Shown here one piece after another: positions 24,572 through 35,797 of a stretch of DNA of 64,000 bases. Origin of the DNA: Bolinopsis microptera (Eukaryota; Ctenophora; Tentaculata; Lobata; Bolinopsidae); NCBI RefSeq assembly GCF_026151205.1, contig NC_087076.1, positions 10,206,902 to 10,270,901 on the forward strand, given 5' to 3'. The notes under the pieces were generated by a model. It saw nothing but the letters and a program-made list of their open reading frames with translations, was not told the DNA's origin and did no database searches. Position 1 is the stretch's first letter; every line of letters starts with the position of its first letter. Both the position numbers and the translations under genes were made by a program.

Positions 24572-24922
24572 TCAAGTAATGGTATCGTATAACATGTTAC
24601 TAAATAAATATATATTATAAGGTAGGACATGGAGAGATGAAGAGCCCTGATGACGGAGGAGACAGAGGGAGACAGGTGGAGACAGATGGAGGAGACAGAG
24701 GAGGAGTTGAAGGACTCCACCTCGGGCCTGTGGGGAAACTACCTCGGTCAGTCTAACACTTCTGTTTTTTGCATGAAACCTTCCAATTTTATCTTTACCA
24801 AATGATCTGTTTTTGAAAAACTTACCTTTTATGATTGCTATTCGTAACTTTTGGCACATTTGAGCATTTGACAGATTTCTATTCTCAATTATCTGCCTAA
24901 TATAACTTACGGGCCCGAACAT
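24572..24922 (-). CDS. Antisense open frame, 116 codons, uncertain
   Basis: The frame starts MFGPVSYIRQIIENRNLSNA, continues through a Lys/Phe-rich stretch (KGKFFKNRSFGKDKIGRFHA) and then reads the complement of the GC-rich repeat as Leu/Ser-rich sequence. The N-terminal half looks protein-like. It overlaps the plus-strand candidate exon, so at most one is likely real. Frames of this length are expected a few times by chance. Confidence 0.2.
   Translation of the reverse strand: MFGPVSYIRQIIENRNLSNAQMCQKLRIAIIKGKFFKNRSFGKDKIGRFHAKNRSVRLTEVVSPQARGGVLQLLLCLLHLSPPVSLCLLRHQGSSSLHVLPYNIYLFSNMLYDTIT
24622..24756 (+). CDS. Candidate Gly/Asp-rich terminal exon
   Basis: After an AT-rich, weak acceptor 'atattataag' the phase-0 frame encodes VGHGEMKSPDDGGDRGRQVE, TDGGDRGGVEGLHLGPVGKL and PRSV, then TAA at 24754. 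The segment is sharply GC-rich within AT-rich DNA. The repeated GGA-GAC-AGA pattern means part of it is a short tandem repeat. The minus strand is also open here (24572-24922), so strand is uncertain. Confidence 0.27.
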   Translation, partial: VGHGEMKSPDDGGDRGRQVETDGGDRGGVEGLHLGPVGKLPRSV

Positions 24923-25654
24923 TATACTTTCTTAACTCTTACATTTTATCTACTATTTGTATCTTAATTTGGTTCCAATCGTATGACTCTTTTTCTTACC
25001 CAATTTTTCACCCTGATCTAGTCTAGTCATAGTAGTCTCAGGTATGTTTCATGTGATATTTATAATGTATGTGACCTGCAAGGTATCCAGTGCATGTGCG
25101 CATCGTGCATGTTCTTATTTAACGCTACTCGTACACCATTATATTTCATCCCTCAATTTGATTTGTTGAAAAACTTTCGTAGTACTTAGTGCTATCTGTT
25201 GGAAACCTGAAGTGCCGTTACTTGACTATAGGAATGTTTTCTGCGAAGACAGGTAGAAATATGGACCTGGTCTACCAGACAAATCTTTTGTAAGAAATAT
25301 GTGGTATTTTCAAGTTTCACTCCAGCTAGGCTGTATGCTACTATGCTAGAATCCCCTCGTTCAGACCTGATGGTTTGTTTTTGACACTAATTGTCTGCAG
25401 GTAGTTGTTGATACCTTTGACCTTAAATTGTTGTAACTCAAGAGATTGTTTGCATATGTCTAATTATTCTTTTATGGTAACTTTGATTGTAACTTGCACG
25501 GTACCGCACGGTAAGATTATGGTAATTTCTGCATGTCAGTATGTTTAACTTAAAATGTCGCCGTTCTAAGTTTATTCTGCCTTTTTTTAGACCCGGAGCA
25601 AAATTATAATTTGTATCGTGTCCCCCTTTTGTTATGCGCAGCCTCTTGTTTTAG

Positions 25655-25724
25655 CTCCTCAAACCGTAGAGGCGTACAGTTGAACCCCACCTCTGAGCCT
25701 CTGGCTCTCCTCTGTTACTGTTAG
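25655..25724 (+). CDS. Candidate small terminal exon
   Basis: A pyrimidine-rich acceptor 'cctcttgttttag' ends at 25654. The phase-2 frame encodes SSNRRGVQLNPTSEPLALLC and YC, then TAG at 25722. A competing acceptor 'ttatgcgcag' ends at 25641 and opens another short frame (PLVLAPQTVEAYS). It is too short to prove. Confidence 0.2.
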
Positions 25725-25824
25725 TGATTAACTACAATCTGTATTCTGTCACTTCAAAACAAGTTCATAAGTGAGCCCAGTTACTCTCAGACATGTTACC
25801 ACAAACCAGTTACCAGACCAATTA

Positions 25825-25875
25825 GTGTTACCACTTTTAGTGTTACAACTTTTAGTGTTACCACTTAGTGTAACC
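25825..25875. repeat. AGTGTTACCACTTTT short tandem repeat
   Basis: Four imperfect copies of a roughly 15-bp unit. Open frames over it on both strands are not taken as genes. Confidence 0.6.
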
Positions 25876-25959
25876 AGCTGCACAGCCGTAGTAACTCCAC
25901 CAGTCACCTTCCAAACTGCCCCGACCCTTCCAAACATCCTCTCTAGTGATCCCTAATTG

Positions 25960-27960
25960 GCCATACTTTTCCTAATTGTTTGATACTCTTTTGTGATAGA
26001 TTCCCGAGGGTTCCTGCGGATGTAAAATTCGGGCTTTTAAGCTAAGCACTTTCTTAAAGTTCTTAATAATCAAACTGTCTGAGTGTTAACTTGATTTAGG
26101 GATTCCGAGCTCTTTTACATGGATGTAATCAAATGTAGAGTGTATACACTGTTGTGTGTAGCGGGTACTCCCCGGGTTATGACTTCACGGGGTGTACCAC
26201 ATGTCATCTGTTGCAAATACCTTGCTGCCCTTCAAATGCATATTGACTGACTGATCCGTCACCTCCCTTTGGTGTACGAGGTCTCATTTTGTTAGAGTGG
26301 CCGCTCAATCTCCCTCACAGTGGGGGTGGTGGCATTGCCTGTTGCCAAGTGTTCCATGAATTTCAGCTATTTACACAAATATTCCGCGATCTTACTGTGC
26401 TGAATGCGCGGCAAATATTTGTGTGGACATGGATCGTGGATTGTGGACCTTGGGTATAATACTCTGTCAGGATTCATGTCATCGGGAATCACATTTGGGT
26501 ACGCTGATTTTCTATTTTCGTCGGTTGGTTGGTGTAACAGATCAGTCCTAAAATAAGAGCCACAGCTTCATTTTCTATTTTTAAAAGTCTCGCCCTTTCA
26601 TCGTAATGGCCGCTTAAAAGTCCATCACAATTCTTGGATCAATTACATTGCAAAGAAGACCTGGAAATTTTACTTCAAATTAAATTCACACTTAATTTGC
26701 GATGCTCTATCACTCTATGGCCTGTTCAATGCTTCAATGGTATATAATCACATATTATAATCGACCTGCAGTAACCCTTCTGTAACATCCCATGCATGGC
26801 TCGAATATTCGTACGGCGAAAGAATCTTTGAACTGTCCCTGCGTGGCTGGGTGCCTAGTTGTTAACTTTGAACCTCCATATGCGGCTATACTAATGGGAA
26901 ATAGCTTGAACAATCACGGCTCCTTATCTGAACTGTAATTGGTTATGCATACCAACTCGGACTGTGCACTGCTGAAATCCCTGCATAGCACTTCAAGGAA
27001 TTCCAAGATTGGTTGGTACGGGATTTTGCTAACTCCCTTTCGTGACGGAAACGTCCTCTAAAACTATGCCAATCAATCAACACAAAGTCGGTAATGGCTT
27101 AATGGGAATCAACGTCAGTTTTTTCCCTCCCAAATTTGCCATATTGTCCATAAAATGTAATTTTGTCTGAGACTGGTCATTGATCGTCCCTTCTCGACTG
27201 ATATAACTCGTTCAGGAGCGATTGGACTTGGTAACTGCTGTTATTAAGTAAGTTCACGGTTGGATCTAAATTTTGGGAGAGTTACTGTCATGTATCATTA
27301 TCGAGCTCGCACACAAATATTCCCATGTATATGTGATATATTCATCATGCCAGAGGAATCGAGCGTACCGGCTATGACTTGTGTTAATTGTGGTCTGAGA
27401 CTGTCAAAAGTTAAACTTCTGCTCGTTCTAAATGTATGGTGGAGGTAAGGTATTTCTAGTTAATGCAATGAAATGTGACCTATATCTGGACCTATATATT
27501 AATTTAAATGCATGGTTGTGACACAGTTTGCAAGTCACAGCTTTTAAAATAAAAGGCGAGGCGAATTGTAAAACACGTTGTAACATTTCGGAGATGTTCA
27601 AAGGATTTGGTCGTAAACGTGACGCGCGAGCGAATTAAGCTGTACAGCATGTCATTTTGACCATCTACTGCAACACTATTTGCGCGGCGTAGATAGATAA
27701 TTTATTTTGCTCCATTTTGGAATTTTCCCACGAGGTAACACGATCATGGTCATGCTTCGTATATTTTGTGACTTCACGATTGGATACCATTTGATCAAAC
27801 ATGGAACAAGATTCTTGGTTCAAGAAGTTGGCTGGGAGCTAGATGACGCTTAACGTTGGCCGAAAGAGGGCATGGTTAGCCAAATTGTTCACGAGAACCA
27901 AGAAGTTCTCACCGTTCACGTACAGTGTATTATATTAATGGTTTGACACTGTTTGTGTAT
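25960..27960. other. Non-coding stretch with uncertain frame
   Basis: A frame at 27260-27448 ends at a donor-like GTGGAG|GTAAGG and contains TCVNCGLRLSKVKLL, but no acceptor was found. A small inverted repeat with ACACAAATATT arms lies near 26374-26427. Confidence 0.35.
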
Positions 27961-27968
27961 TGTCATTA

Positions 27969-28864
27969 TCAGAAATGACCAAAACATATGGCACCCCAAT
28001 GGAGTATCAGCTGATGCACTATTGAAATCTTGGAAACTGAAACTTCCGTATTTGGACGCTGGCCAACAATTTTAATGGAACGATCACGCTGTACCAGTGA
28101 ATGAGCTATCACGATCTTGAGAACTTCCGGATCATGCATAAAATATGAGGAAGTGGACACTGTCCAACTGATTTCATCAAATTTAACATTAGATTCCAGT
28201 GTACAGTTTTGGGTTCAAGAAACAGTTCGGAAATCATCTATTTCAGTGCTCCCAAGTGAACCAGATGGCCTTAAATTATGTTCAGGAACGAGACATGAAT
28301 ATAAGGTTTCTGGCATTGGATTATTTTATTTACCACCAAATTCACAGTCCTGAATGTTGACGTTCATTATTGTTACCTACAGTTACCATTGAACTCGTAG
28401 CTAAGGAATGCGATCAAAACTCACTACGAAAATGAGATTAAGTACTCACACATGCCCTGCAGTTGAACTATGTAGAATTTAATAACTGGATCGGCCACTG
28501 AAACGTAACCTCATTTCCTACGATCCATAAAAATATCTTAAAAACTGGTCAGGAAGTACGTGGTTCTGAAAATGGTACGAGATGGTTCGTTCTCATGACA
28601 TTTAATAAGCTCGGAAGGATGTTTAGTTAACACTGTCCAGTTGCACAAGGAACTGAAACTGCTACTGTCATTATGAATATTGAATATGTTGACATATTTT
28701 GTACATTCGGTGGCATAATGCGAGCCTTTAGAAACCATCCACCATCCATTTTTGTGTGTATGAATTTCCACGAGGGACTTTTTTGGTGAACAAAGGATGT
28801 ACAATTTTATATGACTCAGTGACCCATCAAGCATTTCTGTTGGCGGAGTGTTTGCACATTGCAC
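27969..28864 (-). other. Cluster of open frames on both strands, possibly a decayed gene
   Basis: Minus-strand frames at 28538-28864 (108 codons, with SHIKLYILCSPKKSLVEIHT) and 27969-28160 (STSSYFMHDPEVLKIVIAHS) and a plus frame at 28117-28353 (KYEEVDTVQLISSNLTLDSS) all look partly protein-like. They cannot all be coding. A decayed mobile element or pseudogene is possible, and no hallmark motif is seen. Confidence 0.18.
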
Positions 28865-29496
28865 AAATAGGTTTCCACATGTTATTGGGTCACTTTGCGT
28901 GCTTGTAAATTGTACCCCTTATATTTGTTTTCTTTGATGATTGCATGTCTGAAGCAATGTGTTATTGCTTTACTTGACATCTTTCTCTTGAAAGTTGTCG
29001 ACTATCCTCCTCTCATGAGGCGAGTTTTGGTTTGCAGCTGAGCGACTTCAATTCTCTCCATCCTCAGACATTTGTAACCTTTGAAGTTTCAAGTTGGTTC
29101 TGTTTTAGTCACCTACTTAAAATTCCAGTCATAATACTACGCGAAAATAGAAATACCTGGGACGCTTTCAAAATACCATCCTTTTTAGGCAGCACCAAAA
29201 GAGCAGGAGTAGAGGTGAAAATTGGCAATTATTCGGAAATCTTTGAAAGTATGATTCAGTGAATAGCACCCGGTATGTGACCATTGTTTGAATCTGTTTA
29301 AAAAATGTATGCAAGAGAATATCTAATCGGATCATTATTGAGCGATCACAACGGTTTAATGTTTCTCTACTTCATGAATTGTTATTCTCTTCACCCTGAA
29401 GTTTAACTTGCTGTTTGTTGGTTTACCTTTGAGAGGGTCCGGATCAATAATATTCACATACGTACTTATCTGTTAAACTTTGTCTGATTTTGATAG

Positions 29497-29550
29497 AGCG
29501 CCTCCTCTAGACATGAGACCCCGACCTTCGTCCTAGAGTCCCGACTTTAG
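29497..29550 (+). CDS. Candidate small terminal exon
   Basis: The acceptor 'tttgtctgattttgatag' ends at 29496. The phase-0 frame encodes SASSRHETPTFVLESRL, then TAG at 29548. Composition is coding-like, but the exon is only 17 codons and has no identified partner. Confidence 0.2.
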   Translation, partial: SASSRHETPTFVLESRL

Positions 29551-30353
29551 TCACTCCCATATTATAGTGATATAGTGTAACACCCGGTACATAACAACCA
29601 TACCTTACTACAACAACAGATGTGCAGGAACAAGTTTTATCAGTGAGGCGTATATTGTACAGTTGTTATGTAAGATAACTCATCTCCTGGACCTCAATGA
29701 GGGGGAGACCACTTTTCTCCTGAAAAATTAACTAAAACGGTCACCCCCGGCCCCTTGGTACACGAGCTGATGCGTTCCAGTTGTACATAAGAGTATAAAA
29801 TGTAATGTGTGTTTGTAGGTTGCTTAAAATTACATAATATTCTCAAGTTTATTTAGTTGGAACTCAGTGCTTCTTTGCTCGTGTTGCAGGTGGTCAGAGT
29901 GGACACGTGGCTTAGTCACGTGAGACTTGTTGTAATACCATGGTCATGGTACCTCCTAGGAATTGTTATAAAACCCTTTTTGCAGACTTTTAGAGAACTC
30001 TACTTTTAATAGAAATCCTGCTGCATGTTATTGGATTTTAGCATGCTTCAATGAAACCTATAAGGCACTAAAATGGGTCGGCTCAAACTTGAAATTTGAT
30101 CGTAACAACTTTCCAATCAGGAAAATCATTCCAGGCTCTTTGAAGTTGGGCTCCTGAATTAAGAGGTCCGGCATCAGGACCATTTTATGTTGTAACAGTC
30201 ATAATATGAGATTATGAGAAACTCTCTTTCTCTCTCCCTCCGTACATTCACTCCTCGACGGTCATAAGTTTATTTATCAGAATTCAGTATACGTGCTGAC
30301 ACGAACTTCTGCTTTTATAATTCAATTAGTCTGATCAAAGTTTAAACACTGAG

Positions 30354-30585
30354 CTATGATGGAAGTTGTTCACGTAAAAGCCAGTCTCTGGGCAGTGAGC
30401 GGACTTACCAACAACTCATCGGTAGTAACCATGTTCCCACTAACCACCTACTACCGAGTTTCAACAGAGTAGATGTGTCTCCAAGGGAAAAAGAGTCTGT
30501 GTCTCCAAGGGCAACAGAGTCTGTGTCTCCAAGGGCAACAGAGTCTGTGTCTCCAAGGGCTCGTAGCCCTGTCGTATCCGTCTGA
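30354..30585 (+). CDS. Candidate last exon with SPRATESV repeats
   Basis: The frame is open from a TAA at 30343 to TGA at 30583 with no ATG, so it is an internal or terminal exon. It encodes YDGSCSRKSQSLGSERTYQQ, LIGSNHVPTNHLLPSFNRVD, then a 24-bp in-frame repeat giving SPREKESV, SPRATESV twice and SPRARSPVVSV. The exact acceptor is unclear: 'cactgag' ending at 30353 (phase 2) or the later 'aaagccag'. SRKSQSL repeats the Arg-Lys-Ser-x-Ser-Leu theme of the main gene, so it could be an early or alternative exon of that locus. There is no upstream partner that I can prove. Confidence 0.4.
30463..30561 (+). repeat. 24-bp tandem repeat inside a candidate exon
   Basis: About four copies of TCTCCAAGGGCAACAGAGTC TGTG, in frame as SPRATESV within the candidate exon 30354-30585. 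Confidence 0.8.
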
Positions 30586-31605
30586 TTGCATTACGGTGAT
30601 CAGTATATAGCTTTGTCAGCGTACTTTTAAAATGTTTCAGTTTCAGTGTACTATCTTAATCGTAGTAATGCAGCTGTAGCGATAATTAGACATGACAGGG
30701 CTCGCTGGATATTCACTGGATATATTTTATAATTATGTCGGATAATTACTGATATCTGAGTTTTCCTCAGAATCCAACGCATCATGTCGCCAAATACACA
30801 TGTCACCATGATAGCCTTTTAAAAGCCAAAACAAAACGTGCTTCCAGGCCAATTCAAGAACTGTGAGAATGTGTGAAGCTAACTGTAGTGTACCTGCAGT
30901 CTGCACAGTGCACCTGTGTCATCATGTAGCAGAGTAGTAGGTACTTCCAAACTTTATTCCTCGTTTAGTTGTAACTCTGGTATAGTTTGTGGGTGTAGCA
31001 AGTCGGAGAAGTTTCTCAGCCTCAACTCTGACATCTGTGTGCGTGATCTCACTCATTATTTTATCGGGTTTTTGTCATCTGGTGGCGGAGAGTGGTGCAT
31101 GGTTACCCCCTCTATGCGCAGAATTCGATCAGAATACATTCACCCGGCATTTATTAACCTTAGTAACGGGTCAAATTCATACCCCGGGGAGTTATGTTGG
31201 ATGACTGATATTATTTTTATCTTGTTCCGAGTCAGTGGTGTTGTTTATGAGTTAATGAGGCTCCTTTGTTTTTATGCTCTGATCGGGAATTAAAAGATTT
31301 AGGACGTCGTGTGGAAACGAGAAGTCACGTACTTTTCACCTTTTCGTTATCGTCCTTTTCTCTTTAATCTTCGTTTGCTCCCAACCAAAAAATGTGTAAT
31401 TTTTAATCTTTTTAGTTTCGTTTATTCGACAAGCTTTTACATATTTTGTAACTCATGCGAGAAAAAACTTTGGTTATTACACACAAACCTTGTTGCGTTG
31501 TAAAGAATTGCATCTACGAATATTTCTAACCTTGGATAGATTAACTTTGTAGCTTACAATGGGAATTAATCTCAAGAAATAAGCTTAATTAATGAACTTT
31601 TTCAG

Positions 31606-31656
31606 GGCCAGGAGATGTCTCAGCAAACGAAGAGTCCGACTCTGACTCAACCTTAT
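31606..31656 (+). CDS. Candidate small upstream exon of the main gene
   Basis: The acceptor 'actttttcag' precedes 31606 and a strong donor TTAT|GTGAGT follows 31656. The 51-nt exon is open in phase 1 to phase 1 and encodes PGDVSANEESDSDSTL, acidic and serine-rich like the following exons. Its trailing T joined to the AC at 33033 gives a Tyr codon and an open frame, ...DSTL-Y-VSRRER-MGNKK..., so splice phases agree with the exon at 33033. The exon is too short to prove by openness, and support comes from both splice sites and composition. If it is used in coding form, the protein starts further upstream and the MGNKKS end is internal. Confidence 0.45.
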
Positions 31657-33032
31657 GTGAGTCCTCCTTTTATCTACTGTTTTTATATAATTAATTATAT
31701 AATTATATAATTAACCTCTACATGCCACGCCTTGCTTTGTAACAGGTTTCTGTTTCCCCTATTTATAGTGTTTAATTAATTAATACCCGTTGGGGGCCGG
31801 CAGTAGGTAAAGAAAGAACCACTCTTCATGAGGCACACCTTACAAACCATATTAAACAGGGAGATTACATAACACTACTACTACTACACTGATATACCAT
31901 GTATTCTAGTCTCTGAAATAGTAATGTAGCCTCCTAGAAACTTCTGTGACTATCACACCACTGCCGCTGTGATCAGCTGCTCAGCTCTTACAGTTACAGT
32001 TTTGTTCGAGATTGGAATAAAACTACGTGGTATTATGACGTATATTTTGATATTTGATCCGATTAATATTCGACCATTAAGTAGTTAACATCTTTTGAGG
32101 AGTACCGGGTGGTCGCGTATGATGACGTCACAGTACCATGTGACCAGGCTCAGTCGGTTCTCACTAAGTGAACCAGTATGTGACCAGTATATGACCAGGT
32201 CCAGACAGCTAAGTAGTAAATATTCAGCTACGTAACAGGGATAACAATAGTCACCCTATCTGTCCATCTTGCTGCATATAATTACTCCGCAGATTGATTT
32301 TGCCTATCTGCCTCTATATCCCTGCTAATCCTGGCACAAAGAAGATATGCATGGTTTTTAACAATGATTCATTTTACTATGACACATGCTTGTCGTCATA
32401 AAGCCGCCTTGTCGTCATAAAGAGACCATCGCACTACGTGAGAGGACCAACAATAATAAAGTTCTGTTTAAAGAGATCTAAAAATAGATGTTAACGCCCC
32501 ACGATTAATATGCTATAAAGGACGGTTCTTTAGGAGGTGGAGGAATGTTTTCAGTATTTTGACATGTTCAACTTTACTTAGCCACTTGGTTCATGGTTGA
32601 TGTACTTAGGAACAAGACTTCCGGCAATAAAATAAGTTTATCGTGGTAGCCTGAGTTAGGCCGAGAGCTTGTGGTCCTCCTCCAGAAGTAGGTAGGACTT
32701 ATCTGAAGGAAACTTTGTGAGCTCGACAATTCAGGGTTATATTGTAATCGTGTGCTATCGTGGAACATAACTAATCGGCTACATGGGGGTTCGGTATTCG
32801 TACTACTTCAACCCAAAATATTTAAAACATCTGTTGTCAGCTGTGACTTGTGTGACTAGTGACATAACACTGTTTACCACTATAAGCGCGCGTCTGGGTA
32901 CCACAACTGTAAATTAGAATTTAATGTATCCACGGCGTAAAGTCCGGGGTTGGGCTGCTGGTTTGAGAACTTTCAAATCTCATGGTTCGGAAAAATGCCG
33001 GACATACCACTGACCGTTACAAATTCCTCTAG

Positions 33033-33306
33033 ACGTAAGCAGACGAGAGAGGATGGGAAACAAGAAGTCCCGACAGGATCTGCTAGGTTACGACCTCAGC
33101 AGCGATACAGATGATGATGATGGCGAGGAGGAGACAGATACGGAGGAGAAACATGACAAGATGAAGAGCGAGATTGAGTCCCCGATGATTACGTCATCAC
33201 CAGACATCATGACGTCATCACAGCAGTACGCTGACAACCTGAGAATGTTCAACACTACCCGGAACAAGGATACAGAGGCTGAGGAGGATGTCGGGGACTT
33301 GTCTAG
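33033..33306 (+). CDS. Candidate first coding exon with N-myristoylation signal (MGNKKSRQ)
   Basis: From the ATG at 33053 the frame encodes MGNKKSRQDLLGYDLSS, then an acidic run (DTDDDDGEEETDTEEK) and a Ser/Thr-rich, charged tail. Gly2 with Ser6 and a following Arg fits the N-myristoyltransferase consensus, so membrane anchoring is predicted. The donor TCTAG|GTAGGA after 33306 leaves phase 2, which matches the phase-2 start of the exon at 49620 and gives ...DLSS-LRQEVK.... The intron would be about 16.3 kb. If read as intronless, the frame stops at the TAG at 33308, giving an 85-residue protein. An acceptor-like 'cctctag' ends at 33032, and the codons between it and the ATG stay open (VSRRER). 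The Met could therefore be internal and joined to exon 31606-31656. In that case Gly2 would not be exposed and no myristoylation would occur. Confidence 0.72.
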
Positions 33307-33779
33307 GTAGGATACAATTAATGTCAGGGTATCGTTCTATAAAAACGGATATAATTCTCCCAAATTTTGGTATCGATGTTAACTGTTAATTCCCTTTTAA
33401 TTGTGTGTGGGGTGGAAGATGTGATATATCAGATACTTTCCTTAATCCTTTTGTTCATTATTATTTAACATGGAGCTCGTGAATAATATAATATGTTGAA
33501 TATTTTAAACGACCGTTTAAATTTTTTGTCGTATCTTCTGACAATAATTTGTTAGGTTTGGCTCTTAACCACGGTGTTCCCTCAATCGTTACCTTTATTA
33601 ACTCGAGTCACGTTGTCCTTCGATCGTACCTGAACTCTCCAATACTGTTTCCAGACTTCAAACTGTTATTTTTGTTCCAAACCACGATCCCCCGTGTACC
33701 TTGAAGTGAACTTTAGTGAGCATTTTAAGAATTATCCGACTCGTGACGTCACATTACCGGGTAATTCAGAATTTAGTTG

Positions 33780-33983
33780 ATGTACAAGGCACATGTTGAA
33801 TTACACATCGTATACTCCCACACCGAGGGAACCTACCTCTCTCACCTGATCGTGTGTCCCTCCAATTGTGAGGGGTCTGGTAGCTCAGACATACTAATTA
33901 CACGGCGCCGGGAGCGTAAGATAGATCGGGCACTTCAGACGATCGGCTTTAGGAGTGGGGACTGGGGGTATTGTTGTTGTTAG
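33780..33983 (+). CDS. Small open frame MYKAHVELHIVY..., 67 codons
   Basis: From the ATG at 33780 the frame encodes MYKAHVELHIVYSHTEGTYL, SHLIVCPSNCEGSGSSDILI, a basic patch TRRRERKIDRALQTIGF and a Cys-rich end, then TAG. The segment is GC-rich inside the AT-rich first intron of the main gene. A perfect CRE (TGACGTCA) lies at 33744, 36 bases upstream of the ATG. It could be a small gene, an alternative exon or chance. A donor-like GGGAGC|GTAAGA occurs inside it near 33915. Confidence 0.3.
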   Translation: MYKAHVELHIVYSHTEGTYLSHLIVCPSNCEGSGSSDILITRRRERKIDRALQTIGFRSGDWGYCCC

Positions 33984-35531
33984 TGTGATGCTGCTTTGTT
34001 TTGGAGTACAGCTGGTTGTGATGTCTGGTTTTAGTATTGGAGTTTGGGACGTTATTTCGTGTTTATTTCTTACTCTCTCTAAAAGTGTTGTGCTCTTCTT
34101 CCAATTCTGTTTAGTATGGTGCATGTTGAAGGTACTTTATTTTTCATTACAATATCGATCTGCTATGTTTATCGGTCTATATTTAATGTTTTTGAAGAAA
34201 TGGAGGAGGATGTAATGTGCGAGTAGCCAAACATTTTTCGGGACGAATTATCACTTTATCCACTTAATTGAACCATTGTCATTTTCTAATTTCTAATTTC
34301 TTATATTAACAGTAATCAGTAATGAGGACATTGCCCAAAGTGACTTAACTTTAATTTAAAGTTAACTCACTATGGGAAATGTTTAAAGTAACATCCAACG
34401 AATTAAATACAACGCTCACTGTAGATTTTAAAGGCTGACCAAATTAAATCTTACAACTCTTATTAAATTATGCACTTACAAAATTGTCGGCAATTGTTAA
34501 TAACACGGATCGTCTTAGTTGTTGATTTAAGGGTTACGGGTTAAAAGATCTTCTGATTTAATTTAAAATCGGAATAATGATCCTACTAACTTATAACATA
34601 AGCTAATTTTGATTTTAAATGACCCTGATCGTTTTGTGGAGGACGTGTTTTTATAGGGCCTGCTCGGGTTTCGAGGAAATGGTTGCTTGTAATGAGATTA
34701 TCCTGATATAGAGCTGTGTGCGAACATTGTTTGGTTTTGATGTGCAACAAATAAATACTAAGGGTCAAAGGAGACCTTCGAGAAATGAGTTACTCATTGA
34801 ATGAGTAATACTCCAACATTTGAAGAGGCCGAACACTATTCAGGTCCGAACATTTATTATCGATCGGCCATGTGCATTGTGCATGACCAATTTGTCCCCG
34901 CTGTTTATCCGTCCCGGTTTTTATGAAACATTTTGCTCATTTTTTATCGAGTTTGCCTGTTCTAAATCGGTTAACATCCCATTACAATCGGAATAGCCAA
35001 CTAGCCCACTATCATTAGTCGCATCAGATCAAGTTACCAGTTCTTCGCTACAATCTGGTAGCCACAGTTCGGCCAGCCAGACTGCGACACTATAACATGA
35101 TCGGATCTCGGTCTATCCGTACCGTTATCTAGACTTGTCGAGGTCTTGTTATTTTGTTTCCGCTTGATCCTTGTTCGCCACATCGCATGTTTTCTGTCAC
35201 ATGCGTCCTGTTATGTTTTACGGTTTCTGTGATAAGTAGTATTGCTGTAAACGAGATCTCACTTATTTGTCAAACATTGCCGGGGTCTACTATACTGAGC
35301 TCGGTACCAAAGCAATCCGTTTAATTGCAAGCTGCGATGTTTTCTTAACCCTGGTAACCCGTGATATCTCCCCTGAGCGATTTGATTTGATTTGAGTGTA
35401 GTGTAAATACTTGTTATAGTTCGAACCTCAAAATATAAAGCTCTCACTCCTCACAATATGTTTCCAATCAGTGCATTGTTGAGGGCCCCCGTACATGTAT
35501 ACAGTTTCATTGTATCATGAGCTCTTTACAG

Positions 35532-35797
35532 CGCGTTCTTTGCTTGTTTTGGATATAAATGCTCGGATGGCAGAGTAGTGCACCTCATCTGGTCATCATC
35601 ACTACACGTCCCTGCGTATGGTGTACCGACCTCATACTCTGCGCAATATGGGGCTCAGGGGCCGACCTTCACTTGGTCCTTCGTTGCGAGCTTTCATTCC
35701 ATCTTTTTCCGCGAAATCATGCGATTGAGATCAGTTGTTAAATTAAGTGCGATCTTGTGCGAATTGTTATATTCACAATTCTCTATGCATGATCGAG
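35532..35797 (+). CDS. Candidate exon in the first large intron
   Basis: An acceptor 'gagctctttacag' ends at 35531 and a donor GATCGAG|GTAAGC follows 35797. The phase-2 frame encodes AFFACFGYKCSDGRVVHLIW, a Tyr/Ser/Gln-rich stretch with YGVPTSYSAQYGAQG, then hydrophobic sequence. Phase 2 matches the donor at 33306. A second frame (ATG at 35559, MLGWQSSAPHLVIITTRP) is also open over the same GC-rich segment, so the reading is ambiguous. Confidence 0.2.

Noticed and set aside
30916-31293. 125-codon plus frame
   Set aside because: No ATG at its start and no splice sites. This length is near what chance allows in the window.
33955-34215. 86-codon hydrophobic multi-pass protein
   Set aside because: T-rich DNA gives Phe/Leu/Val by composition. 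It has no ATG at its start and overlaps a better small frame.
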